Assembly: GCA_015179045.1 (NCBI GenBank)
Contig: WHUZ01000029.1
Location: 496,001-560,000, forward strand
From: Kalaharituber pfeilii
Lineage: Eukaryota; Ascomycota; Pezizomycetes; Pezizales; Pezizaceae
Direction: 5' to 3'
Length of the DNA: 64,000 nucleotides
The position numbers and the translations under genes are program-made. Positions 21,440 to 32,290 of this stretch are shown here, piece after piece. The notes under the pieces are model-generated. The model was not told the DNA's origin, made no database searches, and was given only the letters and a program-made list of their open reading frames with translations. Within the stretch, counting starts at the first letter, position 1. Each line of letters opens with the position of its first letter.

Positions 21440-24400
21440 ATGCAGGGCACACCATTCCACCAAAGGCTACCACCGCAGCCATCGCAGACCCCCCAGTCTG
21501 TCGCAAGCACCCACACCTCCTACTCAACAAAGCCGCCGAGCCCGCTCAGCTCGCGGCCGTCCACCCCCCTCAAAATGTTCACCCAGACCCCTCCATCTGC
21601 GAACCGGCTCGACGAGACTGGCCGTACGCTCGTATCGACCACACGCACGCGACGGCGCAAGTCTGGCACCTCTCCCGTGGTCACTACGAAGCTTCCCGCG
21701 ATACCTGCAAAAGGATCTTACTCTTACGGAAGTACGACGACAGTAATGCAGCCGACGTTGAGATATGCCGATACCAGCAACCCGCTGAAGGACCTGCTGC
21801 AGACATCCTCTGACCTTGCAGAGAGCCGGCTCAGGAGGCAGGTCCGCGCGAGGTCTGCGAGTGCACAGCAGCAAGATACAGGTGGAGCGGAGCAGGATGA
21901 TGACGATGTGGATCTGGGGCCCCCTCCGCCCCCGAATTGGGGAGACAGTCCTGCAAAGGAGCTGGGTCTCCACTATACGAGAGAGAGGGACCCCGTGGAG
22001 CAGCAGAGGCAGCTGAGTGTAGGCGCCCTGAGCGTGCATTCTGATGATTCTGATGATATGTTGAGCGATGGTACGGGTCGCTCAGAGGCTTCCCGGGATT
22101 CTCGGGCTTCTCGAGCTTCCAGGGCGACCCGTAGTGGTGCATCAAATGCTGATGAGTACCAGAGATTTTCGTCCGCCGCTGCGCAGCGTTTTCTACAGGC
22201 AACTAGACAATCGGGAGAGAGTAATACTAATACTAATGAAGGTACGTTCGTCATATTTGTCGATTCTTTTGCTTTCTACGTTTTGGGGATCAGTCCAAAG
22301 CTTTCGAGAAGTATCGATGGAATTGAGGTGTGATGGGATGGGATATGATGACTTGGACTTGTTTACGGAAATCATACATTGTGCATGGCGCTTTTATATC
22401 TAACACTCTAGCTGGAATCATTAGAAGGTAGGGTCACACGATCACGCACACGAGGACAAACACCAGCACCCCTCGCATACGTACCCAGTCGTCGTGGTCG
22501 CCCAGCAGCCGGTCGACGCATCGGCGCTACGGGCAGGCAAGCACAGCCTCCATCCCTGCCTGACTCCAACCGGTCTTTCCTTCGCGAAACCAGCGTGCTC
22601 TATGGCTGGGAAGCATTTCCAGTAGATTCGACGTTCTTTGAAAAGATTTGGCACATCGTGCGGTGGATTGCTAGCGGGTTTCTGCGGATATACGAGCGAA
22701 TTTCAGGACTACTTGCCAGTCCATGGCGTTTTTTTGTTCGGATTGCCCATGGCTACGGGCCCATGATTGGAAGGCTGTTCCTGGTTGTTTGCGCTTTAAT
22801 TGTCTTGCCGATAGTGGTATCACTGTGGGTCGACAATATGGGTGGGTGGAAGGCCGTTACGCCGCCGGGTGTACCGTCTATGCCGTCCATGCCCACCCCG
22901 CCGTCCATCTCGTTCCCGGGCTTGCCAAGTTTGCCGAAATTCTCGCTCCCTAGATTGCCGAAAATGAGTCTTCCATCGTTTGGTGGGTCGAGAATCAGCT
23001 ATTCAGCTCCGAAGAAAGATCCGGAAACGGAACGGGCACTGATTGAGAGATTGCGGGTTCTGGAGGAAATGATGCAGAAGTTCTCTGAAGATAGGAAGGA
23101 ACACTTGAAGGATAGCAAGATGACGCATGAGGAGCTGAGCAGGGACTTTAAAAGCTACACCAAGATGATGAACCAGTACACTGCGACAGTCGACCAGCAT
23201 ACGGCCACCATCGACGCTGGGTATGCAACAGCGACGTCGGATATTTCCATGATTCAGGCAAAGTTCAGGGAGCTCCAGGCCATGATTGAAGAAGAGAAGA
23301 AGTTCCTTCGTTCCCTTGACCGGGAAAGCGAAAAGCGGTTCCGCAACCACGATAGCGTCCTTGAAAATATAAAAAAGGAGTTGGCAGACGATATCAAGCC
23401 ACGGATAGATAACTTGTTCAAGATGCATTCGAGATTGAGCCATGCGTTTGAGAGGCTGGAGAAGAATCTACCGGAGAGTATCGCAGTTCGCGTGGATTCC
23501 CAAGGCAAGATGGTGATTTTGCCGGAATTTTATGATGCAATGAGGGACTTTTTCAGAGCGGAGTATCCGAAGGGAGTAACTACCGTGGACGGCACTGCTG
23601 GAGAAAGGGTTATTGTGGAGAAGCCGGTGAAATGGGACGAGTGGCTCCGCGAGAACGAGGCGAAACTCAAAACGTACATTGGGGATGTACAACAAGCATG
23701 GTGGACCAAAGCGACACGAGAGCAAACCGTTCTCTCGCGTGAGCAGTTCATTGACTTACTCAAGGATGAAGTCGCGCGGCTCGATACCAAGCTTAAGAAC
23801 ATATCGGAGGAGCAAAGTGCTAATATGGCTACCTCTGTACGGGCCTTTGAGAAGCGGATGGCTAACCTTGTGAGCGCTATTAGTGGGCCGCAGAAGAGCT
23901 GGTCTGGCTCCAGCAGTCCCCGGACAAGCCCGTCTTCCCCACTTTCTGGGGGCGCTGGGCTAGGCGGAATAATCATAGATTCGACCGGCACTGGCCGAAT
24001 AGGTGAGTTTTTAGCAGAGGGCCTTTACGCCCAGCACGCGTCGTCTCTGGCTGACTACGCCTCGCATGCGGGAGGTGCGTACATTGATCCGCATACTACG
24101 TCTGACACCTACTCGAGTCATCCCAAATATTTGTTTTACAGGGCATTGCGTTGGATGGTTGGGCATGAGATTGCGATTCCAAGACCAAAAACTGTGATTT
24201 CTGGCGGGCTGAAGGAGCCTGGACAGTGCTGGCCGTTTTCCGGGGCGGTGGGCCAAGTTGGGGTGATATTGCGAGAGAGGATTTATGTCACGGGGATCAC
24301 AGTCGAACATGTGGAGTGGGAAAGGGCACTCGCGCACGATGTCGCGCCAAAGGACATCGTGCTATGGGTGAACGTGCATCCGGAGGATATGTACCCTGAC

Positions 24401-24859
24401 ACCGTCGCTGCCGCCGCATCGCTGTTCAAGCTAGAGGGCAAAGATGGCAGAAGAGTCAAGGAGTACCAGACGCAAGGCGAACGTGAAAAGGCAAAGAGCG
24501 GGGCTAAGGAGTTACCGGACTTGCAGGCGCTGCATTATGTCAAAGTGGGCGCGTGGGAGTTTGATTGGAGGGAGGGCGTGCGCGCCGAGCAGACGTTTTC
24601 GCTCGGGATTGATATGAGGAAGTTGGGGGTCACGAGCGATAGGGTGGTGATCGGGGTGGAGAGTAATTGGGGAAATAGCAATTATACGTGCCTGTATCGG
24701 GTCCGGGTGCACGGGGAACGGGAGGAAGCTGTCAAGAGGAGGGAAGAGGAAATTTGGAGGATGGCGGCGGAGGCGAGAAATCAGGAGCAGGACGAGGTTG
24801 AAGGAAAGAGAAGTGAGGCGGTGAAGCCGGGAGGGAGGATCGATTCAGAGTGGAGGTGA
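21440..24859 (+). CDS. SUN-domain (Sad1/UNC-84) nuclear envelope protein
   Basis: Inner-nuclear-membrane half of a LINC complex, which couples the nucleus to the cytoskeleton through KASH proteins. Exon 1 (21440-22241) encodes a 267-residue nucleoplasmic, Ser/Arg-rich region with a SRASRASRA stretch and an acidic EQDDDDVDLGPPPPP patch. The intron runs from GTACGT at 22242 to a TTAG acceptor at 22424, with a CTAAC branch site. Exon 2 follows (22425-24859), giving about 1078 aa. A single membrane helix lies at about residues 381-404 (RLFLVVCALIVLPIVVSLWV). After it come Pro-rich repeats (PSMPSMPTPPS, LPSLPKFSLPRLP), a coiled coil (about 470-620) and the SUN domain (about 806-1033). The SUN domain shows SLADYASHAGGAYI, PGQCWPFSGAVGQVGV, KDIVLWVNVHPE and NWGNSNYTCLYRVRVHGE. 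It ends in a charged tail. An acceptor three bases later is equally possible. Confidence 0.92.
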
Positions 24860-27000
24860 GTGGGGATAACGAAGTGGAGTGGGTGATACATAGAGATTGT
24901 CTTTTTACTTTCTTGCTTTGGTTCCTTTTTTTTTTTTTTTTTTTTTTTTTTTGCGTGTTTCTGTGAGTGTGTATGTATGTTTGTGTGCTTGTGCGTGTAA
25001 ATGGCTGCGATATTACTCTCTTCAAGCCTGAAATACTAATCATAACGTTTTTATGCATCCTTTCCTTTTTTACTTTTGCTGCGGTTTGTTTTTATTTTGT
25101 TTATTTTATTTATCTATCTATTCGTTCTCAATGTGCGGATATCTTCATCCCTATCCCAAAACAAAGGAAAAAAGTTTCACTAAAAAACATGGGATTCACC
25201 ATATCACGAAACGAAGTGGATGTACGTTTGGGCCTTTTTTTTTTTAACTGTCTTTTTATAGAAGGAAAAGTAAGGAATACGTGTATGTGGACATGTGACT
25301 TTGTTGTTTCTATAGCTCTTGTTAGGTATGGAGATTCAGCGGCTCGAGAATGGGTCCGCATATTTTTTGCTGTATACAAGATATGAGGTTTTTCTATAAT
25401 TGCCTTACTTTGACTTTTAGTTACCTTTTTTGGGGATCACTAACCTTCTTCTATGTAATTTGGTAAAAGCAGATATGGGATAAATACCTACTAGATCTCC
25501 TTCCCCCCCTTCCCCTTCTGCTCGCCAAGGAAATAAATGTATGAAATAAAAAAAGAGGTGCGGAAAGAAAGTAATATAAGGCTACAGTAAGGCTATGCTA
25601 GTAGGTGTATGTAGGTAGTTAGAGAGGGGGGGGAATTAAAGAGGAGGGAAGGAAAGGAAAAAGAAATATTTTAATTATGAATGACATGATACTGTTTGGA
25701 TTACCTGTATTGTATGTATGTATAGCGGGGGTTGATGGTTGCTGGACAGTTTGAATACTAGTATGTAGGTATGTACTGTAAATTATGCATAAGCGATCTG
25801 GCGGTGACTTATGGATCGGTTTTCGTAGCAATGCTACCTTCTCCTACATATATCAGATTATATCTCATCCAGCCCAGCTCGTGGTAAACGACACTATGTG
25901 GAGCATGGCTAACACTATATTGCTAGTATATTCAATACAATCTGTCAACTATATTCCACCCACTCTATTCACATATATGCACCGACAGGTTAGGGTTAGC
26001 CTCTCTGACATTCCGCAAGGTGATTCCGCTTCACTGCATCCGTTCGTGCTTGCTATCCAGTACATGAATTGAGGGTAATTGTCATCTGTCTCCTGTTAAT
26101 ATTTGACAGTAATTGCTCTTGCGATCTCGCTCTCACTCTTTCTGTCATCCATACTGGCAGCACATGAGTTGGGTGTAAGCAAGTAACTCGAGTAGCAATA
26201 TATCCAGCCTCTCGTACAGCCATATGGCCAGCTGCTAAGACGTCCCTTCGGACAGCTCATGAACTTTCAAGTCGTGGGCTTGGGGAGGGAAGGCGAGGTA
26301 AGACGACCCTAACCCGGAGGCTGCAAGGCGGTGGAGAGCGGAAGAGGTGAAAACAGGTGAGATTACTCTCAACTCATAGACTGGATGGCATAGGTGAAAG
26401 AAAGGATGAGAACATGAGCAAATTGCTACGAAAATGTGAGCTGGGGGGCAGAAGGGTAGGGAGGGCGGGAAAGTGGACAATAACTTTCAATTCATGGACT
26501 AGACAGTAGGGCAGGAAGGAAGGAGTGGAGTAGAATTACCCTACCTCGCTCGTCTGGATGTCTGAGGGGCTGTTCAAGCTGTGGATATAGGGCTGCTCGT
26601 GAGCCAAAAAATATGGCTAGAAGCGAGTACATTTACTTTCAACTGGTAACCTGAAGGATGAGAAGAGGGTCTGGAGATATGAATGACTCTATATCAACAT
26701 TTCTAGCAGCTGCAGAGGGCAATATGTCATGTTCTGCTACACTACCTCGCTCCTCTGATGCTTGAGGCGGTACCGGCATAGCTGCAGTGGCTGCAGTTCC
26801 TAATTTCAGGTCTTGCGAATAGACCATTAAGTGTCGTACCCCTTTATGGTATATATCGTCATATACTATGGTCATTGGCGACTATCGTCAGCAAAAAGTC
26901 CGGTTCGCGCGCTGGGGCACAAACTCCAGTAGACGACACGCCGTCCCAGGCAGCCACGTTCTTAACACATGAGTCTGAGCTGCTGCATCCGCAACGCGCA
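24860..27000. other. AT-rich intergenic, degenerate repeats, no gene seen
   Basis: Starts with the 3' flank of the SUN gene, including a T-tract near 24927-24952. From about 26235 to 26700 a degenerate unit recurs at irregular 100-150 bp spacing (CTTTCAANTCRTGGRCT near 26263, 26366, 26485 and 26636). Minus-strand frames such as 26639-26875 are open but have no recognisable domain. Confidence 0.4.
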
Positions 27001-27560
27001 GAGCACAGAAGACTTAACAGGTCTCTTTAGGAACGCAGTTGAAGTCAATGAGTCTCAATGAGGATGCAGTTGACTCAGTGGGTCTCGTTGAGGACGCATT
27101 TTACTTGATGGCTTCGTTCGTAATGCAGTTGACTTGATGGGTCTCGTTGGGGATGCACTGAGCTCTGTACCCACGTTGTCAACTTCGTTTATATCTACTC
27201 ATGTGTTTTCAACTGATTGCACTAGTCTGATGCGTTCTCAATTTTTTCAATAATGAATTTATTTATTACTGGCTATCGCAATATATATACACTGGCCTTT
27301 CAACATACATCGCACACGCCGTGTTGTTCTCCTGCTCCGCATTCACCAGTATTCCGCGACATCGAAAGCGCCCTGCCATACCTGTAAAATTGAGCTCGTG
27401 TTGCTTTATCTCGCGACGTCGAAAGGGCCCTGGCCATAACCTGTTCATGTTGCCGCATCTCGCGCCGTCAAGAGGGACCTGCCATACCTGTCACTAGAGC
27501 TCATTCTGCAGCATCTCGCGCCATCGAGGGAGACCTGTTAATATGTGTGAGCAAGTTGTT
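27000..27560 (-). repeat. Outer repeat block including about four 57-bp minisatellite units
   Basis: Reverse complement of the block at 58980-60030. Bases 27340-27545 contain degenerate units carrying CTGCCATACCTGT and GCATCTCGCGCCATCGA. Bases 27000-27240 repeat GCAGTTGACTYRRTGGGTCTC phrases. The same order (57-bp repeats, then a shared AT-rich segment) is seen at 59700-60010, so both are copies of one larger repeat. Confidence 0.6.
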
Positions 27561-27609
27561 CAATGTGTCGCCTCATCTGGAGGAAGGACCTTTGTCAGAC
27601 CACTTGATT

Positions 27610-28175
27610 CAATGAAAATTGACTCTTGAATTGACTCTCGAATTCAACGTGCAATCAGGGGCAATTCTCAGTATCCACACGCAGGCTGGAAGCAGACTGA
27701 TCAACAACTCGTCCTAACGCTATGCCTAGTCTGGTTGTATCATGCCACTGTGGTCGTCTGGTTGCCATTTTAGGGTATACCAGCCGACCCGTGGGCAGCT
27801 GAAGTGGCCTGACCGACCTCATCAGCACCCAATTCAGCAACCTACAGAGACCCAGCAAGGTCCATAAGCGACCCAAGTAGCTCACTCTTGCAGCCTGGAG
27901 CCCCTTTTGCAACAGCGTAACTTTATCTCAATTGAGTAATGTGCTAACAAGGGCATGCCAGATTGAGCTAATTGACTTTCGTCAGGCCATTGGGCATATT
28001 GGGCATATTGAGCGAAGTAAGCATATTGAGCATACTGAGTACGCACATGAGATACTGAAAATATAGCGTACTCAAAACAAAAAAAAAAAAAAAAAAAAAA
28101 AAGAGCATGCTGAGTGCGCACATGAAATGTTGGATATATCTCATCTGGTACGTTGAGACGCAGGCTACAGGCGCT
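27610..28175 (-). repeat. Left inverted arm
   Basis: Inverted match to 31455-32290. It contains GAGCATACTGAGTACGCACA and GAGCATGCTGAGTGCGCACA subunits separated by an A-tract (about 28078-28102). It is shorter than the right arm because it has fewer subrepeats. Confidence 0.75.
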
Positions 28176-28347
28176 CGGGGCACAAACTGTGTGTTGCAAC
28201 GCTAGCTGGTGCGTTGTTACGCACCTTTTTTTTCCCTAATGATCTGAGAGAAGCAAAAACAATAGAATTGTTTATTCAAAAGTACTTCTGTATAATAGTC
28301 TCGATAAAGTCCCTAGAGAAGTCTCAGTTCAATTCCAGGTACCAGTA

Positions 28348-28562
28348 CTCGTTACCAGCATTTAGTGATGCAGATGGGGGCCAAGTTACTGTATAGGCTG
28401 TGCGAGCGGTCTGGGAGCAGGTGAGGCTGAGGTCTGTACCTGACTTTGGGAGCAAAATTGTATGGAAAATACCCGTCAGTAGCAATATCCATCCCCGATC
28501 CGGTAGACTTTTCTCGCACGGTCATAACAGCCCCACCTGCATCACTAAATGCCAGTACCGAG
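28348..28562. mobile_element. 215-bp TIR-MITE, family M1, copy 2
   Basis: Inverse-orientation copy of the element at 9604-9813, flanked by TA at 28346-28347 and 28563-28564. The right TIR has diverged slightly (GCCAGTACCGAG against GCTGGTAACGAG). It lies between the left arm and the cargo gene of the foldback-like element. Confidence 0.85.
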
Positions 28563-28960
28563 TACCCTCGAGACATCAACTAGATATTTCAAGAGGGGAG
28601 GGCCATGTTCTTGTGCCACCGTTCATGGTGACTCTATCAGGGGAGGCTGGTAGGTATAAATCTCTGGGATCCATCCTCTGGGATAAGATACAAGCTGCTC
28701 ATCGCATACATCAATTCAATATCCCTCAGACACATACAGCCATTTACATTCAGAACGTATACAAGATCACTTGTATCTGGGGTCGCCGAGTAAAATACGC
28801 CTTTCGTCCCTTTAGAGACTCATCTAGTCGAAGTTAAATCTCAATACTACCGCGTACGTATTTTTTTTCTTTTAACGAGGGAATACATTTTCAGTACTAT
28901 TTCTATATCTGGCGGTTGCCATTACAAGAAACATTTGACTGATCTGTTTAGACAATCACT

Positions 28961-30349
28961 ATGACGAGGGAAAAAATTTCCACATACAAGGCTCGCCTTG
29001 GTTTCGAGGATGGCGATCCGGACTATGATGAGTGGCGGCGGGCGATGCATGCATATGCACAGACAAACAACATCAGAGGCAAGAACGATCCAGGAGCTGC
29101 CGCTTGGGGCCCTTGGCGGGCTGCTGCTATTGCACATGCGAGATTTCCGGGGTCTGGAAAGAGACTACTAGCACAGGGGGAGGCCCTTGCCTCGAAAGCG
29201 TTAGATGAGATATTGGTCGACATCACCAAAAAAAATAAACATCGGGAGAGGGTCGCGGAGGGCCGTCGAATAGACAGAAAACGGAGGCGAGCTCCCGACG
29301 ATATTGTGGGGCTTGCAGGACCCGATGAAGACCCACAAAGTCTCCGTGCGGACACGAAGAGTATCGGAGTATTTCTTTACCTAGCTGACCCCGCCGTCCC
29401 AGAGCACAAGCGGCAACCTCCGGATGGTGCTACAGCTGAACAGCTAGCGCAGTATAATCTTCCACAGAATCGCTGGGTCTGGTTTAGGCCTGGCGAGCGC
29501 TTCATTGCTACAGTCACACGAATGACTATTCAGGGGGTGAGAGATGCTCTGGCCAACCACCTGCCTGCTGGCAGAACGGTGAGAGAAATCCACGGTGCTC
29601 TGGTGGATCCAGATGCTACCCAACTAACGCATCCAAAGGACTCAATTGTACTTTCCTCTGATGCTGAAGTAGAAGCATTTTTTCGAATCACAGAGTCCAA
29701 GCCCATCAAGCTACTTATCGTAATGCATAGGAAAGTAGAGGATGGTGCAGATACCCCCCCGCATGCAGGGAGTGGTCAGGTCCATTTCGCCAAGAACCAT
29801 TTCGACCCCCCCAAGGTATATGACGACCCAGCTACAGACTCGGACAGTCTAGTGCGGACATGGGCAGGATTCAAAAAGCGAAGAATGCCCAAAAAGGACC
29901 AAAGCTTTGAAGAAAGAATAATGAAGATCCGCAGGAAAATTAAGCAACTCCAAAAGGTCAAACGGGAGCTCAAAGCGGAGCATAAGAGGCAGTATCCTAC
30001 AGCTCTGGATTCTGACGACGAAGGATGGCACTATTTAGACTGGCTGCGTCCCCGTTTGGACGCAGCAACCTGGGTATCACCCATGGCCCGAACAGCAGCC
30101 CAGGTGGGTGTTGATGCATTCCATGCCTGCGATAGCAGTGGTTTAACTGCTATTGAAAGCCAATATGCTGCGATGAGCTCTGCTGCAATGGCATTGGATC
30201 GATCTGCACCACCAATGCGAAAGGGAATGGTTGCAGCCACGGTTCAAGGGGGATTGAACCATTGTCTTACGTTGACCCCGGCTCTCAAAGTGCACGATGC
30301 GCCGGGGCGGAGATGGAAAGAGGACGACGACGAAGACCCAGTAGAATGA
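28961..30349 (+). CDS. Intact 462-aa protein of unknown function inside the foldback-like element
   Basis: Uninterrupted single-exon ORF from ATG 28961 to stop at 30347-30349; I do not recognise the family. The N-terminus (MTREKISTYKARLGFEDGD, then DYDEWRRAMHAYAQTNNI) looks helical, followed by WGPWRAAAIAHARFPGSGKR and a basic, nuclear-signal-like RRIDRKRRR at about 101-109. Residues of roughly 135-255 form a mixed segment with VFLYLADPAVP, WVWFRPGERFIATVTRM and IVLSSDAEVEAFFRI, possibly a ubiquitin-like or PB1-like fold (weak guess). A charged coiled coil (EERIMKIRRKIKQLQKVKRE) follows near 325-345. The end is GRRWKEDDDEDPVE. It is less AT-rich than the surrounding repeats. An open frame of this length inside decayed DNA suggests recent function or arrival. 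It could be transposon-encoded or captured host DNA; no DDE or RT motif is visible. Confidence 0.75.
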   Translation: MTREKISTYKARLGFEDGDPDYDEWRRAMHAYAQTNNIRGKNDPGAAAWGPWRAAAIAHARFPGSGKRLLAQGEALASKALDEILVDITKKNKHRERVAEGRRIDRKRRRAPDDIVGLAGPDEDPQSLRADTKSIGVFLYLADPAVPEHKRQPPDGATAEQLAQYNLPQNRWVWFRPGERFIATVTRMTIQGVRDALANHLPAGRTVREIHGALVDPDATQLTHPKDSIVLSSDAEVEAFFRITESKPIKLLIVMHRKVEDGADTPPHAGSGQVHFAKNHFDPPKVYDDPATDSDSLVRTWAGFKKRRMPKKDQSFEERIMKIRRKIKQLQKVKRELKAEHKRQYPTALDSDDEGWHYLDWLRPRLDAATWVSPMARTAAQVGVDAFHACDSSGLTAIESQYAAMSSAAMALDRSAPPMRKGMVAATVQGGLNHCLTLTPALKVHDAPGRRWKEDDDEDPVE

Positions 30350-30623
30350 GATTCCATAGGCTTCTAAGGGGACGTACGAAGGCGCCGCATTTATTGATAT
30401 CGACATACATCACTTGCTTTGGTACTTTAATTTTTATGTTATTTGATTTGCTTTGCAATATTCTGTTTATTTTTTTTGTAGTTGTTGATACAAGTCTTGA
30501 CATTCGGTCACATACTCTATAGGCAATGGATGTACATAACGTTCCACGACAATTTGATCCTATAGCATGCGTGGGATGTGTGCAGTTTCACTACCGCAAG
30601 AGATAAGTAAAGATATGGAGTGA

Positions 30624-30719
30624 CCTGTTCTCGTACCCAGACGGGCACTGGATGCTGCCAAGAGGTGCAAATACCCAGTGCGCGAAGGCCGAAAATAATA
30701 GTCTGGGCGCGAGAACAGG
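30624..30719. mobile_element. 96-bp hairpin MITE with 5-bp target duplication
   Basis: Ends CCTGTTCTCGTACCCAGAC and GTCTGGGCGCGAGAACAGG are inverted with two mismatches. A second internal inverted pair (GCACTGG and CCAGTGC) makes most of the element fold. AGTGA flanks both sides (30619-30623 and 30720-30724). No coding capacity. Confidence 0.8.
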
Positions 30720-30876
30720 AGTGACCCAGGTTTATTCATCTCATTAAGTCCTCATGGAGACGCTATGATTCGCCATTTCTAGAATACTTGTCTTTGAACT
30801 CGGATCTGAGATAGCGGGTGCAACCGCTTGAAATTTCTACAGGTCCTGACAAAATCGAGAAGGTGCTATGTACTCG

Positions 30877-30916
30877 GAACGGCTGACTAGTGCACATAGC
30901 CAGTCAGCCGTTCCAA
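30877..30916. repeat. Short perfect inverted repeat
   Basis: GGAACGGCTGACT and AGTCAGCCGTTCC are inverted 13-mers separated by about 13 bp. This could be a tiny MITE remnant or a cruciform; no flanking duplication was seen. Confidence 0.5.
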
Positions 30917-31116
30917 CACTTTGTGAACGATCGTGTAAGTCCCTCGAGGGATCACATCAGAGGTCCTAACGAGCCTCAATCCAACACATTACCCAAATGA
31001 CTTCGGCTCCAGCTTGCCCTTCCTTCTCAAAGATCAGTACAAACCGCCTACCCCTCCCCTTCCACTTATATCTAAACTCTCGTAGGACCATCCACACTGA
31101 CATAAAGATGTATAAT

Positions 31117-31330
31117 CAAAACAGAAAGCCACCAAAAGGCTGCAGCGAGCTGCAAAGAGGGCTGAAACCGTCCCAAATGCACAATCAGAACGGGAAACCA
31201 GTCCCAACTATGAAGAAATAGACGAAACCCAGCTTCCAGAGGCCCCACGTAAATGTGGAACCAAACATCCTGCATCCATAGAGGAACCGCCCTCATCTCA
31301 GAAAGTCTTCATTACATACACGGAAAATGT
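31117..31330 (+). pseudogene. Short ORF remnant between cargo gene and right arm
   Basis: After an in-frame TAA, one frame reads SKQKATKRLQRAAKRAETVP, then NYEEIDETQLPEAPRKCGTK and SQKVFITYTEN, stopping being open near a GTAAGT at 31329. The composition (basic helix then acidic) is protein-like and not low-complexity, but no start codon is available and no family is recognised. It may be an exon of a decayed second gene of the element. Confidence 0.3.
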
Positions 31331-31454
31331 AAGTGCTCCAAGCCAAATTGTGCAGATAGGGTGCTAGAAATTGAGAAGAATGGGGATGAGGAGAAGTTAT
31401 AGAAATCAGTTTGTGAGCTCAGTGCCTAATCTCATAAGCCCTGCGTGTTACCTG

Positions 31455-31565
31455 TCGCCTGCGTCGCAACGTACCAGATGAGATATATCCCAGTATCTCA
31501 TGTGTGCATGTACTTAATCTCGCTATAGTCCACAGGGCAGCCTGCGAGTAATAATATCCAACGAG

Positions 31566-31604
<39 letters not shown>

Positions 31605-32290
31605 CATGTGCGCGCTCAGTATACTCAATATACTCAACATCTTATACGCACACTCAATGTGCTCAGTATTCTTAGTATCTCATGTGTGCGCATTCAACAT
31701 GCTTAACATGCTCAATGTACTCTACATTTTCCAGTATCTCATGTGTGCGCACTCAACATGCTTGACATGCTCAATGTACTCTACATTTCCAGTATCTCAT
31801 GTGCGCGCTCAGTATGCTCCATATGCTTAATATCTCATGCGCAGGCCCAAACATCTCATGGAGGCGGTCAATATGCTCAACATGCTCAACATGCCGAATA
31901 TGCCCAACAGCATGAGTATGGTCAATTGACTCAACCTGGCAATATCGCCGCATGCCTGAAGTGCGCTTGTTAGCACATTACTAAATTGAGATAAAGGTTA
32001 CGCTGTTGCAAAAAGGGGCTCCATAAGGCGGGATAAGGTACCTATTGAGTCGCCTACGGCCTTTTTGAGTTGCTTGAGGTCCCCGTTGGGTTGCTGAATT
32101 GGGTGTCGCTCAGACCACTTCACGGATCGGCTGGGATAGCCCACAATGGCAACCAGACTGCCACAGTGGCATGATACAACCAGACTAGGCATAGGGCAAG
32201 TTGGTGATCAGTCTGCTTCCAGCCTGCGTGTTGACACTGCGAGAGTTGCCAATTCAGGAGTCAATTCAGGAGTCAATTCAGGAGGGAATA
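31455..32290 (+). repeat. Right inverted arm with 59-60 bp tandem subrepeats
   Basis: Between about 31600 and 31850 a 59-60 bp unit starting ATCTCATGTGTGCGCA recurs at least three times, with further partial units on either side. A 59-bp insert ending in an A40 tract (about 31506-31604) is bounded by ATCTCATGTG phrases and looks like a retroposon that landed in a subrepeat. The distal 300 bp (31960-32270) match the left arm closely. Confidence 0.75.

Larger units (their letters stand above)
27610..32290. mobile_element. Foldback-like element (about 4.7 kb) with subrepeat-bearing inverted arms and a cargo gene
   Basis: The left arm (about 27610-28175) and right arm (about 31455-32290) are inverted copies of each other. 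Both share, in order, CGTACCAGATGAGATATATC, tandem CATGTGYGCRCTCA units, GTTAGCACATTACT, GAGATAAAG with GTTACGCTGTTGCAAAA, GGTTGCTGAATTGGGTG, CACAGTGGCATGATACAACC and CAGTCTGCTTCCAGCCTGCG. Both end in AGAGTCAATTC-type repeats. Long inverted arms made of tandem subrepeats are typical of foldback elements. Between them lie a MITE, an intact 462-codon ORF, a hairpin MITE and a short ORF remnant. The outer target duplication was not resolved. An alternative is that two solo repeats happen to flank a gene. Confidence 0.6.

Noticed and set aside
20817..21746. Several long overlapping ORFs on both strands upstream of the SUN gene
   Set aside because: They are low-complexity Pro/Arg/Ser/Gly frames in GC-rich DNA, contradict each other, and match no family. 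A promoter or leader region explains them better.
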